DNA of 64,000 nucleotides. Source: Chloroherpeton thalassium ATCC 35110 (GTDB lineage Bacteria > Bacteroidota > Chlorobiia > Chlorobiales > Chloroherpetonaceae). Under the pieces are notes generated by a model. The model had not been told where the DNA came from, searched no databases, and saw only the letters and a list, made by a program, of their open reading frames with translations. A program made the position numbers and the translations under genes. The stretch is from contig NC_011026.1 of NCBI RefSeq assembly GCF_000020525.1, forward strand, positions 1,222,001-1,286,000, read 5' to 3'. Positions 9,272-20,100 of the stretch are shown one piece after another (the stretch's first letter is position 1; every line of letters begins with the position of its first letter).

Positions 9272-10633
9272 TTATGGATTTACAATGTCATTAAAAATGA
9301 TGAATCCGATGAGAATCAAAAGCGCCGTCATGCCGATTTGCTGAATTCGAAGTTTGATGTTCAGCGGTACTTCGCGTCCCATAATTCCTTCCACCGCATT
9401 GATGACAATTTGTCCGCCGTCGAGCGCCGGCACAGGCAAAATATTCAGGAATGCGAGCGAAATGGAAAGCATGGCTAAAAATAGCAAGAAGCTGCCCGGG
9501 CCTTGCTCGGCGCTTTGTCCGGCAAGTTTTGCAATTTTAATTGGGCCGCCAACCGAACGGCGAATGTCTTCTTTCCCTGAAAGCAGCCGCCCAAAACCTT
9601 TCACCGTCATGGCGGTCATCTTCCAAGTTTGTTTTGAACCAGCCACAATGGCTTCAAAGAAGCCAAGTTCGGCGTACTCGCGCAGATCGGTTTGGTCCAG
9701 CGTGATGCCGATTTTTCCCTGTTCGTTCGGCACAATGGAAGACGTGTGAGCGACGCCCATCTTGCGAATTTTATCCGCGTTGATTTCCACGACTTTTCCG
9801 TTTCCGAAAACTTTCCACTCAATCTCAATCGGTTTATCGGCGTTGGCTGAGACGTTATCGATGACCTGTTGCCAATCATAGATTTCCTGTCCGCCGATCT
9901 TCGTAACTAAAGCGCCAGCCGTAAGCCCCGCTTTTGCTGCAGGATAATCCGCAAACGCTTCGGCAACGAGCGGCGGCACAATTGGCCGCATCGACGGAAC
10001 TTGGACGCCGTTTAATCGGGAAAAAATGTCGGAAGGCGCTTCAAAAGTGAGTGCTTTTCCATCGCGTAGAACCGTGTAGGTCAGCGGATGATGCGTGAAA
10101 AGTTCGGGGTCTAACGCCTCGTCCCAATATTTCACAGGCTTGCCGTTTACCTTGACGATCTTGTCGCCGGTGCGAATGCCCATGTCTTCAAAGACCGAAC
10201 CGGCCTCGACATACGCGCCGGTTGTAATCGGCGTTTTGGATTCACCATAAACCAGCGCCAGGCCGATGAAAATCACGGCGGCCAAAACCATGTTCATAAT
10301 TACGCCGGCAGCCAGCACAATCAAGCGTTGCCACACCGGTTTCGAGCGGAACTCCCAAGGCTCGGGCGCTCGGGATTGAAAATCGGTATCGAAGCTTTCG
10401 TCGATGATGCCAGAGATTTTCACATACCCGCCGAGCGGAATTGCGCCGATGCCGTACTCCGTTTCGCCGCGATGCGTACTCCAGAGTTTTAAGTTCCAGA
10501 AATCAAAGCCGATATAAAATTTTTCAACGCGCATGCCGAACAGTTTTGCCGCGGCAAAATGCCCGAATTCATGCACGGTGACAAGAATAAAAATGGCAAC
10601 GATGAAATAAAAAATAGTGCTAAAAAGATCCAT
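9272..10633 (-). CDS. rseP: RIP zinc metalloprotease RseP (site-2 protease)
   Basis: An inner-membrane intramembrane protease of 453 residues that cuts membrane-bound anti-sigma factors and signal peptides. The active-site HEFGH is at residues 21-25 in the first membrane segment. PDZ domains fill the middle (including VVEAGSVFEDMGIRTGDKIVK-like and AAKAGLTAGALVTKI segments), and the conserved NILPVPALDGG lies near the C terminus with the third zinc ligand. It follows dxr by 36 bases on the same strand, a common pairing. Confidence 0.95.
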   Translation of the reverse strand: MDLFSTIFYFIVAIFILVTVHEFGHFAAAKLFGMRVEKFYIGFDFWNLKLWSTHRGETEYGIGAIPLGGYVKISGIIDESFDTDFQSRAPEPWEFRSKPVWQRLIVLAAGVIMNMVLAAVIFIGLALVYGESKTPITTGAYVEAGSVFEDMGIRTGDKIVKVNGKPVKYWDEALDPELFTHHPLTYTVLRDGKALTFEAPSDIFSRLNGVQVPSMRPIVPPLVAEAFADYPAAKAGLTAGALVTKIGGQEIYDWQQVIDNVSANADKPIEIEWKVFGNGKVVEINADKIRKMGVAHTSSIVPNEQGKIGITLDQTDLREYAELGFFEAIVAGSKQTWKMTAMTVKGFGRLLSGKEDIRRSVGGPIKIAKLAGQSAEQGPGSFLLFLAMLSISLAFLNILPVPALDGGQIVINAVEGIMGREVPLNIKLRIQQIGMTALLILIGFIIFNDIVNP

Positions 10634-10669
10634 AAATCAATCGTAAGTGTTTTGAATTAAAAAGCGCGC

Positions 10670-11833
10670 TCAAACCGCGTGCATCGCATCCGCTTTGTCA
10701 TACACATATCGCCGTGTTTGTGCGTCGATGTCGATGAGGTCGTCGATGCTCGAGGCCGCTCTGCCGTCATGCGCCTGCATGGCATCGTCGATGAGTTCGG
10801 AAATATTTAAGAACGAAATTTTCTCCTTTAAGAACAATTCCACAGCTACTTCGTTCGCTGCGTTCAAAACCGCCGGATACGAACCGCCTTTTCTGCCGGC
10901 TTCATAGGCCAGCGCCAGGCAACGGAATTTTTCGGTATCGGGCGTTTCGAAATCGAGCTTCGAAATGTTTCGCCAATCGAGCCGTTCGTAATCCGCATAG
11001 AACCGCTCGGGATAAGTGAGTGCGTACTGAATCGGAATTTTCATATCAGGCACGCCGAGCTGGGCTTTCACGCTGCCGTCTTTGAATTCAACCATCGAAT
11101 GCACAATCGATTGCGGATGCACGACGACATCGATGCGGTCATAATCAAGATTGAACAGCCATTTGGCTTCGATGACTTCAAGCCCTTTGTTCATCATGGT
11201 GGCCGAATCGATCGTGATTTTTGAACCCATTTTCCAGTTCGGATGGTTGAGTGCGTCGGCGACGGTGATTTGTTCAAACCGAGATTTTTCCCAAGTTCTG
11301 AATGGGCCGCCGGAAGCCGTTAGAATAATTTTTCCGACGAATTCGGGCGCTTCGCCAACCAAACATTGGAAAATCGCGGAATGTTCGCTATCGACCGGCA
11401 GCATTTTGCAGCCGTGTTCTTCAACGAGCGAGGTGATAATTTCGCCGCCCACCACGAGCGTTTCTTTATTGGCCAAGCCGACGTCTTTTCCGGCTTTCAA
11501 CGCTTCAACCGTCGGTTTCAGGCCGGCAAAACCAACCACGCTGCCAATGACAAAATCCGTATCGCTACGGCGCGAAATCTCGCAAAGCCCTTCTTCGCCA
11601 GACATGATTTCGATAGATTCCCCCGCAAGCAGCGAGCGAAGTTCGCCTTCCAGCGACTCGTTCATAATCACCACGCCTTTTGGCCGGAAGCGTTTGGCTT
11701 GTTCGGCCAAAAGCTTGACATTCGAGCCGGCGCTGAGATAAGTTGCGCAGAATTGCTCGGGAAATCTTGAAATGACTTCAAGGGAGTTTGTTCCGATGGA
11801 GCCGGTTGAGCCGAGAATCGTAATTCGTTTCAT
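10670..11833 (-). CDS. dxr: 1-deoxy-D-xylulose 5-phosphate reductoisomerase Dxr
   Basis: Second enzyme of the MEP isoprenoid pathway: converts DXP to 2-C-methyl-D-erythritol 4-phosphate with NADPH and a divalent metal. The 387-residue protein has the dinucleotide motif GSTGSIGTNSLEVI at the N terminus, LANKETLVVGG, the metal-binding PVDSEHSAIFQCL and the substrate loop SGGPFRTW, then NHPNWKMGSKITIDSATMMNK. All are diagnostic. Probably the first gene of a dxr-rseP unit. Confidence 0.97.
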   Translation of the reverse strand: MKRITILGSTGSIGTNSLEVISRFPEQFCATYLSAGSNVKLLAEQAKRFRPKGVVIMNESLEGELRSLLAGESIEIMSGEEGLCEISRRSDTDFVIGSVVGFAGLKPTVEALKAGKDVGLANKETLVVGGEIITSLVEEHGCKMLPVDSEHSAIFQCLVGEAPEFVGKIILTASGGPFRTWEKSRFEQITVADALNHPNWKMGSKITIDSATMMNKGLEVIEAKWLFNLDYDRIDVVVHPQSIVHSMVEFKDGSVKAQLGVPDMKIPIQYALTYPERFYADYERLDWRNISKLDFETPDTEKFRCLALAYEAGRKGGSYPAVLNAANEVAVELFLKEKISFLNISELIDDAMQAHDGRAASSIDDLIDIDAQTRRYVYDKADAMHAV

Positions 11834-12228
11834 GAAAGCCAGAGTCCTTTCAAAATTAGAAAATCAGATCAGTGAAATTATTTCGGTTTTTTATAAATCG
11901 CCTAATTTAGACGTTTTATGTTTGGTGGGCAAACCTGCCCAGCCAGATAAGGCTTTTTTTAAGCAATGAACGGATTTCTCAATCACTTGCTAACGCTTTT
12001 GCATGGTTTCTCATCGGATTTTTTTCTGTTCGGGTGATGCTAAAGCGAGTGAGCCAGTTGCATTTTATTTTCATTTGGATCATGGTCGGTTCATGGGAAA
12101 AAGAATTCGGGAGAAGAAAATCTTCCAGCCTCGTTTATCAAATACCTTTCGGATGCTCTTTTTCTGGCTGGCGTCAATCTGATTGCGCTTGATCGGGTAA
12201 TTTTTCGGAGCACAAAAAGATAAATCGT
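11834..12228. other. Spacer upstream of dxr and tRNA-Val
   Basis: Divergent control region of about 400 bases. The dxr promoter must lie at its left end. I see no gene or clear structure in the rest. Confidence 0.35.
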
Positions 12229-12356
12229 TGAATGGCAAGCGTCGCGTTGTCATGCTGAGCCTTCTTAGGAGAAGCATCCAACCGGCGTGCGCGTGGATTC
12301 TTGGGCTAAGCAGCCTCAGAGTGACACGATTCTTTTTTGAATGGCAAGCGTCGCGT
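12229..12356. repeat. REP-like hairpin element between 19-base direct repeats
   Basis: The 19-base sequence TGAATGGCAAGCGTCGCGT occurs at 12229-12247 and again, identical, at 12338-12356. Between them lies an imperfect hairpin whose outer arms are TTGTCATGCTGAG (12247-12259) and CTCAGAGTGACA (12315-12326). The GTCATGCTGAG arm with GAAGCATC resembles a dispersed repeat seen in many bacterial genomes. Neither copy is in a gene. Confidence 0.65.
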
Positions 12357-12488
12357 CGTTACGATTCTTTTTTATCACCCCAGAGCGGATAATTTTTATG
12401 AAAAAAAAAATTTCAAAAAATGTTTGCAAAAAAGAAACCCGAGATATAAATTTGCAGCTCTTTGGTTTTAATTTCGGTTAAACAAAGC

Positions 12489-12562
12489 GGGCCTCTAGCT
12501 CAGTTGGTTAGAGCGACTGGTTTACACCCAGTAGGTCGGGGGTTCGACTCCCTCGGGGCCCA
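12489..12562 (+). tRNA. tRNA-Val, anticodon TAC
   Basis: A full cloverleaf can be folded: acceptor GGGCCTC/GGGGCCC, D-stem GCTC/GAGC, anticodon stem ACTGG/CCAGT with loop TTTACAC (anticodon TAC at 12523-12525), and T-stem GGGGG/CCCTC around TTCGACT. The discriminator is A; CCA is not encoded in full. It reads GUA and, by wobble, other GUN codons. Confidence 0.97.
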
Positions 12563-12566
12563 CAAA

Positions 12567-12604
12567 CAAAAAGCCACATTTCAGAAATTGAATGTGGCTT
12601 TTTT
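12567..12604 (+). terminator. Intrinsic terminator after tRNA-Val
   Basis: AGCCACATT (12572-12580) pairs with AATGTGGCT (12591-12599), preceded by an A run and followed by six T. It starts a few bases after the tRNA. Confidence 0.9.
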
Positions 12605-12643
12605 AGTTTGAGCCGAGCGTAAAAAAAATTATCACGCGATTTT

Positions 12644-13612
12644 GTGATTAAAACTTTCCCAAAAGAAAAGCTTTCCCAAAAGCTCAACGCGCTTCTCAGC
12701 CGCCTTCCTTCCATATTCGCTTCATTTTTCTTTGCGCTCTTGATTTGGCTTTTTGTTTCCATGACCAAAACCTACACCACCATTAAGCGGGTGCCTGTAA
12801 CGGTGGATTATAGCGAGTCGCAGTTTGCAGTTTGCAGCAATTTGCCGAAATATGTGGAGGTGAAATTTGATGGGATTGGCTGGAAAATTTTGTCGCTGTA
12901 TTACTCAAAAACAGAGTGGACGGTCGATCTTGAACAAGATTTTTCGGAAAACCTGATTTTTATTGAGACAAACAAAAACCCGCAGCAATATCTTACTTCT
13001 TTGCCCGATGGGCTTGTTCCCATCGAAGTGCTTCCTTCTACATTGACCATTCAGTTGGATGAAAAAATCACGAAAACCCTTCCGATTAAACTGCGGGCTA
13101 AAATTGAGCCGGCGGTAGGCTACACGATTGTAGGAAATCCCAAACTGACGCCCGATAGCGTTACGGTAACGGGCGCAAAGTGCGTGCTGAAGAAAATGAC
13201 TTGCTGGGAAACCCAGCGCGAACAGTATACCAAACTGGATAGCAAGTTTCAATTTTCGCTTGAGCTTTCTGACTCACTCGTGCAAAAAGTTACGCTTTCG
13301 GCTCATCGCACCCGAGTAACCGGTTTGGCTGAACAGCTGGCGGAACTAAATTTTCAAGATGTGCCTATCACGGTGAAGCAAGTGCCCGAGCGAGCTTCAA
13401 TAGCGCTGATTCCCAATCGAATAAGCGTTTTGGTTGGCGGATCGATCAGTGCACTTGCAAATTTAAAGCGAGATAGCGTTTCAGTTAGCGTGCCGTATGA
13501 GCGTATTTTGAATGATACAACCGGCGCGATTGTTCCCGATATTCAACTGCCAAAATTTATAAACTTACAGGACATCAGTCCAAAGGAGCTTCAATATATT
13601 TTAAGAAAATAG
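12644..13612 (+). CDS. YbbR-like domain protein
   Basis: A 322-residue protein with one N-terminal membrane segment (about 24-41, IFASFFFALLIWLFVSM) and an extracytoplasmic tail of repeated beta-rich YbbR domains, such as VPVTVDYSESQ, LPIKLRAKIEPAVGYTIVGNPKLTPDSVTVTG and VPITVKQVPERASIALIPNRISVLV. YbbR/CdaR proteins in other phyla regulate the diadenylate cyclase CdaA; here cdaA is not adjacent, so the partner is unknown. The exact start is uncertain: the ATT/ATG region near 12644 lacks a good ribosome site. Confidence 0.72.
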   Translation: MIKTFPKEKLSQKLNALLSRLPSIFASFFFALLIWLFVSMTKTYTTIKRVPVTVDYSESQFAVCSNLPKYVEVKFDGIGWKILSLYYSKTEWTVDLEQDFSENLIFIETNKNPQQYLTSLPDGLVPIEVLPSTLTIQLDEKITKTLPIKLRAKIEPAVGYTIVGNPKLTPDSVTVTGAKCVLKKMTCWETQREQYTKLDSKFQFSLELSDSLVQKVTLSAHRTRVTGLAEQLAELNFQDVPITVKQVPERASIALIPNRISVLVGGSISALANLKRDSVSVSVPYERILNDTTGAIVPDIQLPKFINLQDISPKELQYILRK

Positions 13613-13628
13613 CGCAGGGTCTTGAAAC

Positions 13629-14495
13629 CTATCGCGAAAGCTTGGCCTCTACCCACTTGCTGCTGACCCAGCCTTCGGCTTGAACTTGCACTTTATACCA
13701 GCCATCTTTTTCATCGAGAATATTGATCAGGGTGCCTTTTGGAAGCGGGGCGGCGGCTGTTGCCGATCGCTCGTTGGGTTGATAGCGAATATTGAGTAAA
13801 TCTGCACTCACGATGCCTTTGCCAAGCAGCAATTCCGATTGGTTGGGAATGGGTTGTGCGTCGGTTTCCAAAGAATCTTCTTTGCGATCGGTATAAAGCA
13901 CATGGTTTCGCAAAACATCTAATGGAAACGCAGGGCCAGGATCGGTTTTTCGTCCCGGTGAAATTTCCTCATGTCCCAAAATTTCTTTGATGTCATAGAC
14001 TTGGCGAAGCAATCGGCAAATCTCCTCAACGAGCAGAATTTGCGCTTCCGTGTAGCGATGCCAAAAAGAAAGGGTTTGTTCATGTCGATGCACGCCTGAG
14101 AAAACTTCGTTTGCCGCGTAGGATTTTCCAAACCAAGATAAATATTCTGTTCCCTGTTTGGTGAGGCGTCCGGCATTATCAATTTCGATGCCAATGCTGA
14201 ATTGATTTAACCCGCTGCGTTCATGCCAGTTGCTTTTTCCTGCGTGCCAGGTAATGCGATCAAATGGCGCAAGTTGATAGATTTCGCCATTTCTCCCGAT
14301 GACCAAGTGCGCCGAAGCTTTAAGATCCGGGCTGCAAAGCGTTTGCACGGAAGAGCGCGCATCGCGTCCAGCGGTGTAATGAATGACGATGGTATCCGCT
14401 TTGCCAGCAGAAAAAGTTCCGCTATGGTTCGGCGTCGAATAATCATGGCAAACAGCTTCGCCTTGCAAAAGATGATTTGAAATGGTGAGGTTCAT
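13629..14495 (-). CDS. N-acetylmuramoyl-L-alanine amidase with SH3 domain (endolysin-like)
   Basis: A 288-residue peptidoglycan amidase that cuts the MurNAc-L-Ala bond. The amidase_2 zinc site is visible: HYTAGRD, ITWHAGKS and, later, GHEEISPGRKTDPGPAFP with the metal histidine and catalytic lysine region. A C-terminal bacterial SH3 domain (LLNIRYQPNERS to GWYKVQVQAEGWVSSKWV) probably binds the wall. No signal peptide, as expected of an endolysin needing a holin. Its ATG overlaps the stop of the upstream holin-like gene by ATGA, so translation is coupled. Confidence 0.85.
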   Translation of the reverse strand: MNLTISNHLLQGEAVCHDYSTPNHSGTFSAGKADTIVIHYTAGRDARSSVQTLCSPDLKASAHLVIGRNGEIYQLAPFDRITWHAGKSNWHERSGLNQFSIGIEIDNAGRLTKQGTEYLSWFGKSYAANEVFSGVHRHEQTLSFWHRYTEAQILLVEEICRLLRQVYDIKEILGHEEISPGRKTDPGPAFPLDVLRNHVLYTDRKEDSLETDAQPIPNQSELLLGKGIVSADLLNIRYQPNERSATAAAPLPKGTLINILDEKDGWYKVQVQAEGWVSSKWVEAKLSR

Positions 14496-14986
14496 CCTTT
14501 TACAAGTTTTTCTTTGTTCAGTTTGTAGGCGTCGGTGCCGGTAATGAGGTTGGTGACTTTGTTTTGAGCGCCAAATTTTTCAACGGATCGCCCAATACCA
14601 TACACGCTGACAACGCTGCCCCAAGCCCACCAAAAATCATCTGGCAGCTGGATGTCTGGCACGGGATGTCCGCTTAAATAAACAATAATGGGAAACAAGA
14701 CATGCACAATGAAAATGAAGATCAGTCCAGCATAAACGATGGTGGGGCGAGCGCGCTTCGTGTAAGTGTCGCCTTGCACCAATTCGGCTTTCATAATTTC
14801 CATTTTGGCTTCCACTTCCTTGCGATACGTGGCTTCAAGTTCGGCATGTTGCTGCTGAAGTAGTGCTTTCACTTGCAGCTCAAATGCTTCTTGTTCTTTC
14901 GGGCTCAGCTTGAACTTGCTGACTAAACTATTGACTCCTTCGAGAATGCCGGAGAACGCATCGCCAAAAATTCCAAAGACGCTCAT
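14492..14986 (-). CDS. GTA/phage-type holin (3-TM holin family)
   Basis: A 164-residue protein with a charged coiled-coil N-terminal part (KFKLSPKEQEAFELQVKALL to EVEAKMEIMKAEL), then PTIVYAGLIFIFIVHVLFP and FWWAWGSVVSVYGIGRS membrane segments. This order matches the GTA_holin_3TM family found in gene transfer agents and phages, which makes inner-membrane holes that let the endolysin out. Directly upstream of, and overlapping, the amidase gene; no other phage gene is nearby. It is the first gene of the pair; the promoter must be in 14987-15109. Confidence 0.75.
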   Translation of the reverse strand: MSVFGIFGDAFSGILEGVNSLVSKFKLSPKEQEAFELQVKALLQQQHAELEATYRKEVEAKMEIMKAELVQGDTYTKRARPTIVYAGLIFIFIVHVLFPIIVYLSGHPVPDIQLPDDFWWAWGSVVSVYGIGRSVEKFGAQNKVTNLITGTDAYKLNKEKLVKG

Positions 14987-15109
14987 GATAATGAATTTTG
15001 GGGTTCATTTTTTTCTTTCAAAATTAAGGCGACTCGATTAAGAAAGCAAGAAAAATCTATGACTTGGTGGCGTATTGCGCCTCGTTAGGTTTCTTGCTAA
15101 GATCGAATG

Positions 15110-15143
15110 AAAAAGCCGCTCCAAAAACGAAGCGGCTTTTTTT
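15110..15143. terminator. Intrinsic terminator downstream of eno
   Basis: AAAAAGCCGCT pairs with AGCGGCTTTTT. It ends the minus-strand eno transcript 28 bases after its stop, and separates it from the holin-amidase pair. Confidence 0.88.
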
Positions 15144-15170
15144 CAGAATCTAAATTTGATTACGCAAGAT

Positions 15171-16526
<1,356 letters not shown>

Positions 16527-16680
16527 CTATGGCATCATTGCCATAGCCTGTAAAAAACCTAAGCAACTTTTGAAATATAAAAAAGGGCTGACAAAGGAAA
16601 GCGCTGTTTTCGCGATAAAAAATCAGCGAGAGATGATTTTCATTTTCATAAAGTAGCCTAATCGGATAAATGCAATAAAA

Positions 16681-17124
16681 TTGGGTTTCATCGCCCGGAA
16701 TTTCTTAGATAAAAAAGGTGTGAAGAAAAAGAAACAAGCCCCTGTTAGTCCGTGGGATTGGCAAGTTGAGCTTCGATCTCCTAATCAAAAGCACCTTGCC
16801 AAAATTGCGCAAGGCTGTGAAATTGCCATGGGCGCGCCATCGATGGGGGTGCTGCACCTAAACGGTAAGCCCATCGAACCTTATGCCAATGCTTCCATCG
16901 TTTGGTCTGATGATTCGACTTTATTGGCGGTGCCTGTTTGGACAAACGGATGGAAACAAGTTGTGAAAGTATTCACAATAGATGGCCAGTGTATTTTTCA
17001 ATCAAAGCAGCGCTATCGCGTTTTGGAACTGCATGATTTTGAAAACGGGATCATCAAGGGAATAGATTCTCCTATTTATCAGCCCAAAAAAATGGAACTT
17101 TTCGTTGCAACCGAAAGACTCTAA
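16681..17124 (+). CDS. Conserved hypothetical protein with a tryptophan-rich N-terminal part
   Basis: I do not recognise a domain in this 147-residue protein. It contains PWDWQVELRSPNQKHLAKIAQG and IVWSDDSTLLAVPVWTNGWKQVVKVFTIDGQ, which read like a beta-sheet or WD/propeller-type blade, so it may be a small beta-rich protein. The frame opens with TTG at 16681, with no ATG upstream in frame before a stop, and no clear ribosome site, so the start is uncertain. Convergent with the propionyl-CoA synthase gene. Confidence 0.5.
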   Translation: MGFIARNFLDKKGVKKKKQAPVSPWDWQVELRSPNQKHLAKIAQGCEIAMGAPSMGVLHLNGKPIEPYANASIVWSDDSTLLAVPVWTNGWKQVVKVFTIDGQCIFQSKQRYRVLELHDFENGIIKGIDSPIYQPKKMELFVATERL

Positions 17125-17184
17125 GTGAAGCCGAGCTTTGGTATTTGTCGGTGCACGGCGTCACTTAGAAAAGCCTTGGCAGCG

Positions 17185-20100
17185 TTATTTTTTCACACTC
17201 CAAGCGGCGAAAAGTTCTTCTTTGCTTTTTAAGCCGAGCTCTGGCAAACAATGATTGCACACATACACGCTCGCACGATGGCGATTTTCCCACATTTCTT
17301 GATGTGCTTCTGGCAATTGCTCGAACTCCACAACCAGTGGCTCGGAAACTTCAATCATGCCGGCTTCGATCATCGCGTTCAGTTCGATAACTTCGGCGGC
17401 GTTGCTCATGTGCGTGCCAAAAATATTGGCAGTTGGCATGTAAATTTTTCGCTGGCGCATCCAAACTTGCGGCGCGTAGAAGCTGTATCGCCGGCCTTTC
17501 ATTTCCTCGGCATAAATCACCTTGCCGGTAAAATGTCGGGCAAGCGCCGTGCTAACCGAAAGCGTATCTTGCCCGGCGCGTTCAAATACAACATCGGGAT
17601 TTCCTTTGGCATTATCGGCGGTGCGAAACGGCATGCAGGCTTCCTGCGCGAATGCTTTGAAAACCGTGTCATTAAATTCGCGCACCGCATCTCTGAAATC
17701 GTCTATGTTGTGTTTGGGATTTGGGAGATTGCGCATGGTGGCCGGCCAACTAAACGCAGATTGCGTGCGCTGCAAGGTTTCAAGGCTGAAAACATGCTTG
17801 ACGGCGCTACCAAAACCGAGCGATTGAACAAACTCGCGTTGCGCGTCGGTGTTGCACGCCACCACAATTCTCGCGCCGCGTTCGCGCAAGGTTTCTATAA
17901 TTTCAAGCCCGTATTTATCCACAATGCAGCTTTGTTCGGTTTCTATGCCATAATAGGTCAGCACCGATTGATTTGCTCGAAAACGAATGCGGCGAAGCAT
18001 TTCGTCGGGTGTGGCGAGGCCAGCTTTGCCAATAAATGTGAAATGGTAGCCGCTCGACGCGCCAAAAAATGTGAGCGTGCCGCCTTCATCTAAAAGCTGA
18101 AACGAACGTGGAAAGCTCAGTTCGCCGGCATGCGACACCACATAGTCGGCCAACTTGCCCTGATTTTGCTCCTTAAATTCGCTGACCAGTGTTTCGCCAG
18201 CTTTTTCCCATTTTTCCCATTGGTCGGGATTTTCCGGCACTTTTGTGAACGTTTTCGAAAGCTCGTTTTCCATGCGGTTGATCGTGCCGCCCGCGCCAAT
18301 GGCTTGAATAAATTCCGCGCGTTCTTTTGTGGAAACCAGTCCCACCGTGTGCAACCGATTTTTGAGTGCAATTTTCAAAGCGGCTAAGCCGGTTCCCGTT
18401 GCCGCGCCTTCGATGAAAATGCTTTTGCCTTCCTCCACTTGCAGCGTGCAAAACAGCGCACGGTAAATGGTGCTCATGGTTAAAATATAGCTGCCACCCG
18501 CTTCGATGCTAAGATCTTGTGGTTTTAGAACGCACTGTGGCGCTTGTGCGAGCATAAATTGCTGATGCGAGCCATCGCCGGTTTCGTAGCCTTGAATTTT
18601 AAAATTGCAATACATCGGGTCGGTGCCGATCATCGGCGAAAGCAACTCGCTTTGGCCTGGATAAACGGAAACCAAGTCGCCGACTTTCAAGCGGCCTTCG
18701 CGGAGCACTTCGCTGCCCATTTCAACAATAAGCCCAACACCGCCACTTCCCGTGATGTAAATATCTTTATCGACATGTTTGAACTGCGAAATCGGAATAC
18801 CCACAATAGCCCAAATGTCGTTGAAATTGACTTCGCTGGCGAGCATGTAGAGCAGCACTTCGTTTGCGCCAGGCCGCTCGACCGGAACAACAACTTTTTG
18901 CTCGAACTTTTCAGGATCGCCGTGTTCCGGCGCGCCAGTAATGGGGCTTCTGATAACGGCTTGCGCGTATTGATATTTCGGAATTTTGGTGACGGAAGGA
19001 TAAAACGGTGCATCCATTTTCAGCAAATCGCCTGTTTTCAAGCTTTCGGATTCTTCTTTCTCGCTCAGGAAAAGAAACGGTCTGGTGGCAAGCGGCGCAG
19101 ATTTTTTTTCCAAAAACGCTTTGATGCCGGCTTTTCCTTCGTTTGGGGCAATGACCGCTTCGGCGAAAAGCAAGGCTTCCGTTTCAAAGCCTTTGGTGAG
19201 GCCTTTTTCGTAGCCGTCTTTCACGGCAGCAATAATGCGCTCGGCGGCTTTTTGGCGACCGCTTAGCGTTGCCTGGTGAACCAGACGAAGAACTTCATGG
19301 TCAGCAGCCACATCGTCTGGAAATGAGCCGACAGCCATCCATTGCATCAAAACTTTTTGGCGATATTCCACGGCGCTTTTGAGGCGTTTGCTGTCGCCGG
19401 GTTTTTCCAAAATGAAATTGGTGGCCAATTCCACAGCGCGCGTAACGGCGTCGGTCTCGACCACTTCGTCAATCATGCCGATGTGCGCAGCGTCAGCCGC
19501 AGAAAGCAGCCTGCCGCCGAGCATAATTTCCAAAGACTTTTTGATGGCCGCGTGTCTATCGGAATAGCGTTCTAAAATGCGAGGCAGCCGCTGTGTGGCG
19601 CCATAAGCCGGCAGCAAGCGCAGGTTTATTTCCGGCTGACCGAAACGGGCTTTCTTTTCTGCAATGCGATAGTGGCAGGCCAGCGCAAACTCATTGCCGC
19701 CGCCAAGCGCTACGCCATTGATGGCAGCAATCACGGGCTTTTCCATGCACTCAATTTTGGTAAAAGCCAGGTGCGCGTTGTTCAGCGAAGTGAGCGCATC
19801 GTCCAGCGAGTGCATTTCGCGATAGAGTTGCTTCACATCGGCGCCAGCTACAAACGAGCGCGTGCCTTTTCCGGTGAAAATCACCGCTTTGACATTTTCG
19901 CGCCGCGCCAAATGATCCAGCACCGTGTTGAGTTCATCCAAGCTGCGTTCGTTGAGCGCATTGACCGGCGGATTAGAAAACTTGACGATCGCAATGAAAC
20001 TATCGCTTTTGACGGATGCGTATTGAATTCTGAAGTAGCGATATGCTTCATAAATTTGCTGCGAAGCCGCCGCCGCTTGTTTGCGCTTCCAATCGGCAAT

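Noticed and set aside
12229-12356. CRISPR array
   Set aside because: Only two direct repeats with a single structured spacer and no cas genes; a REP-like element is a better description.
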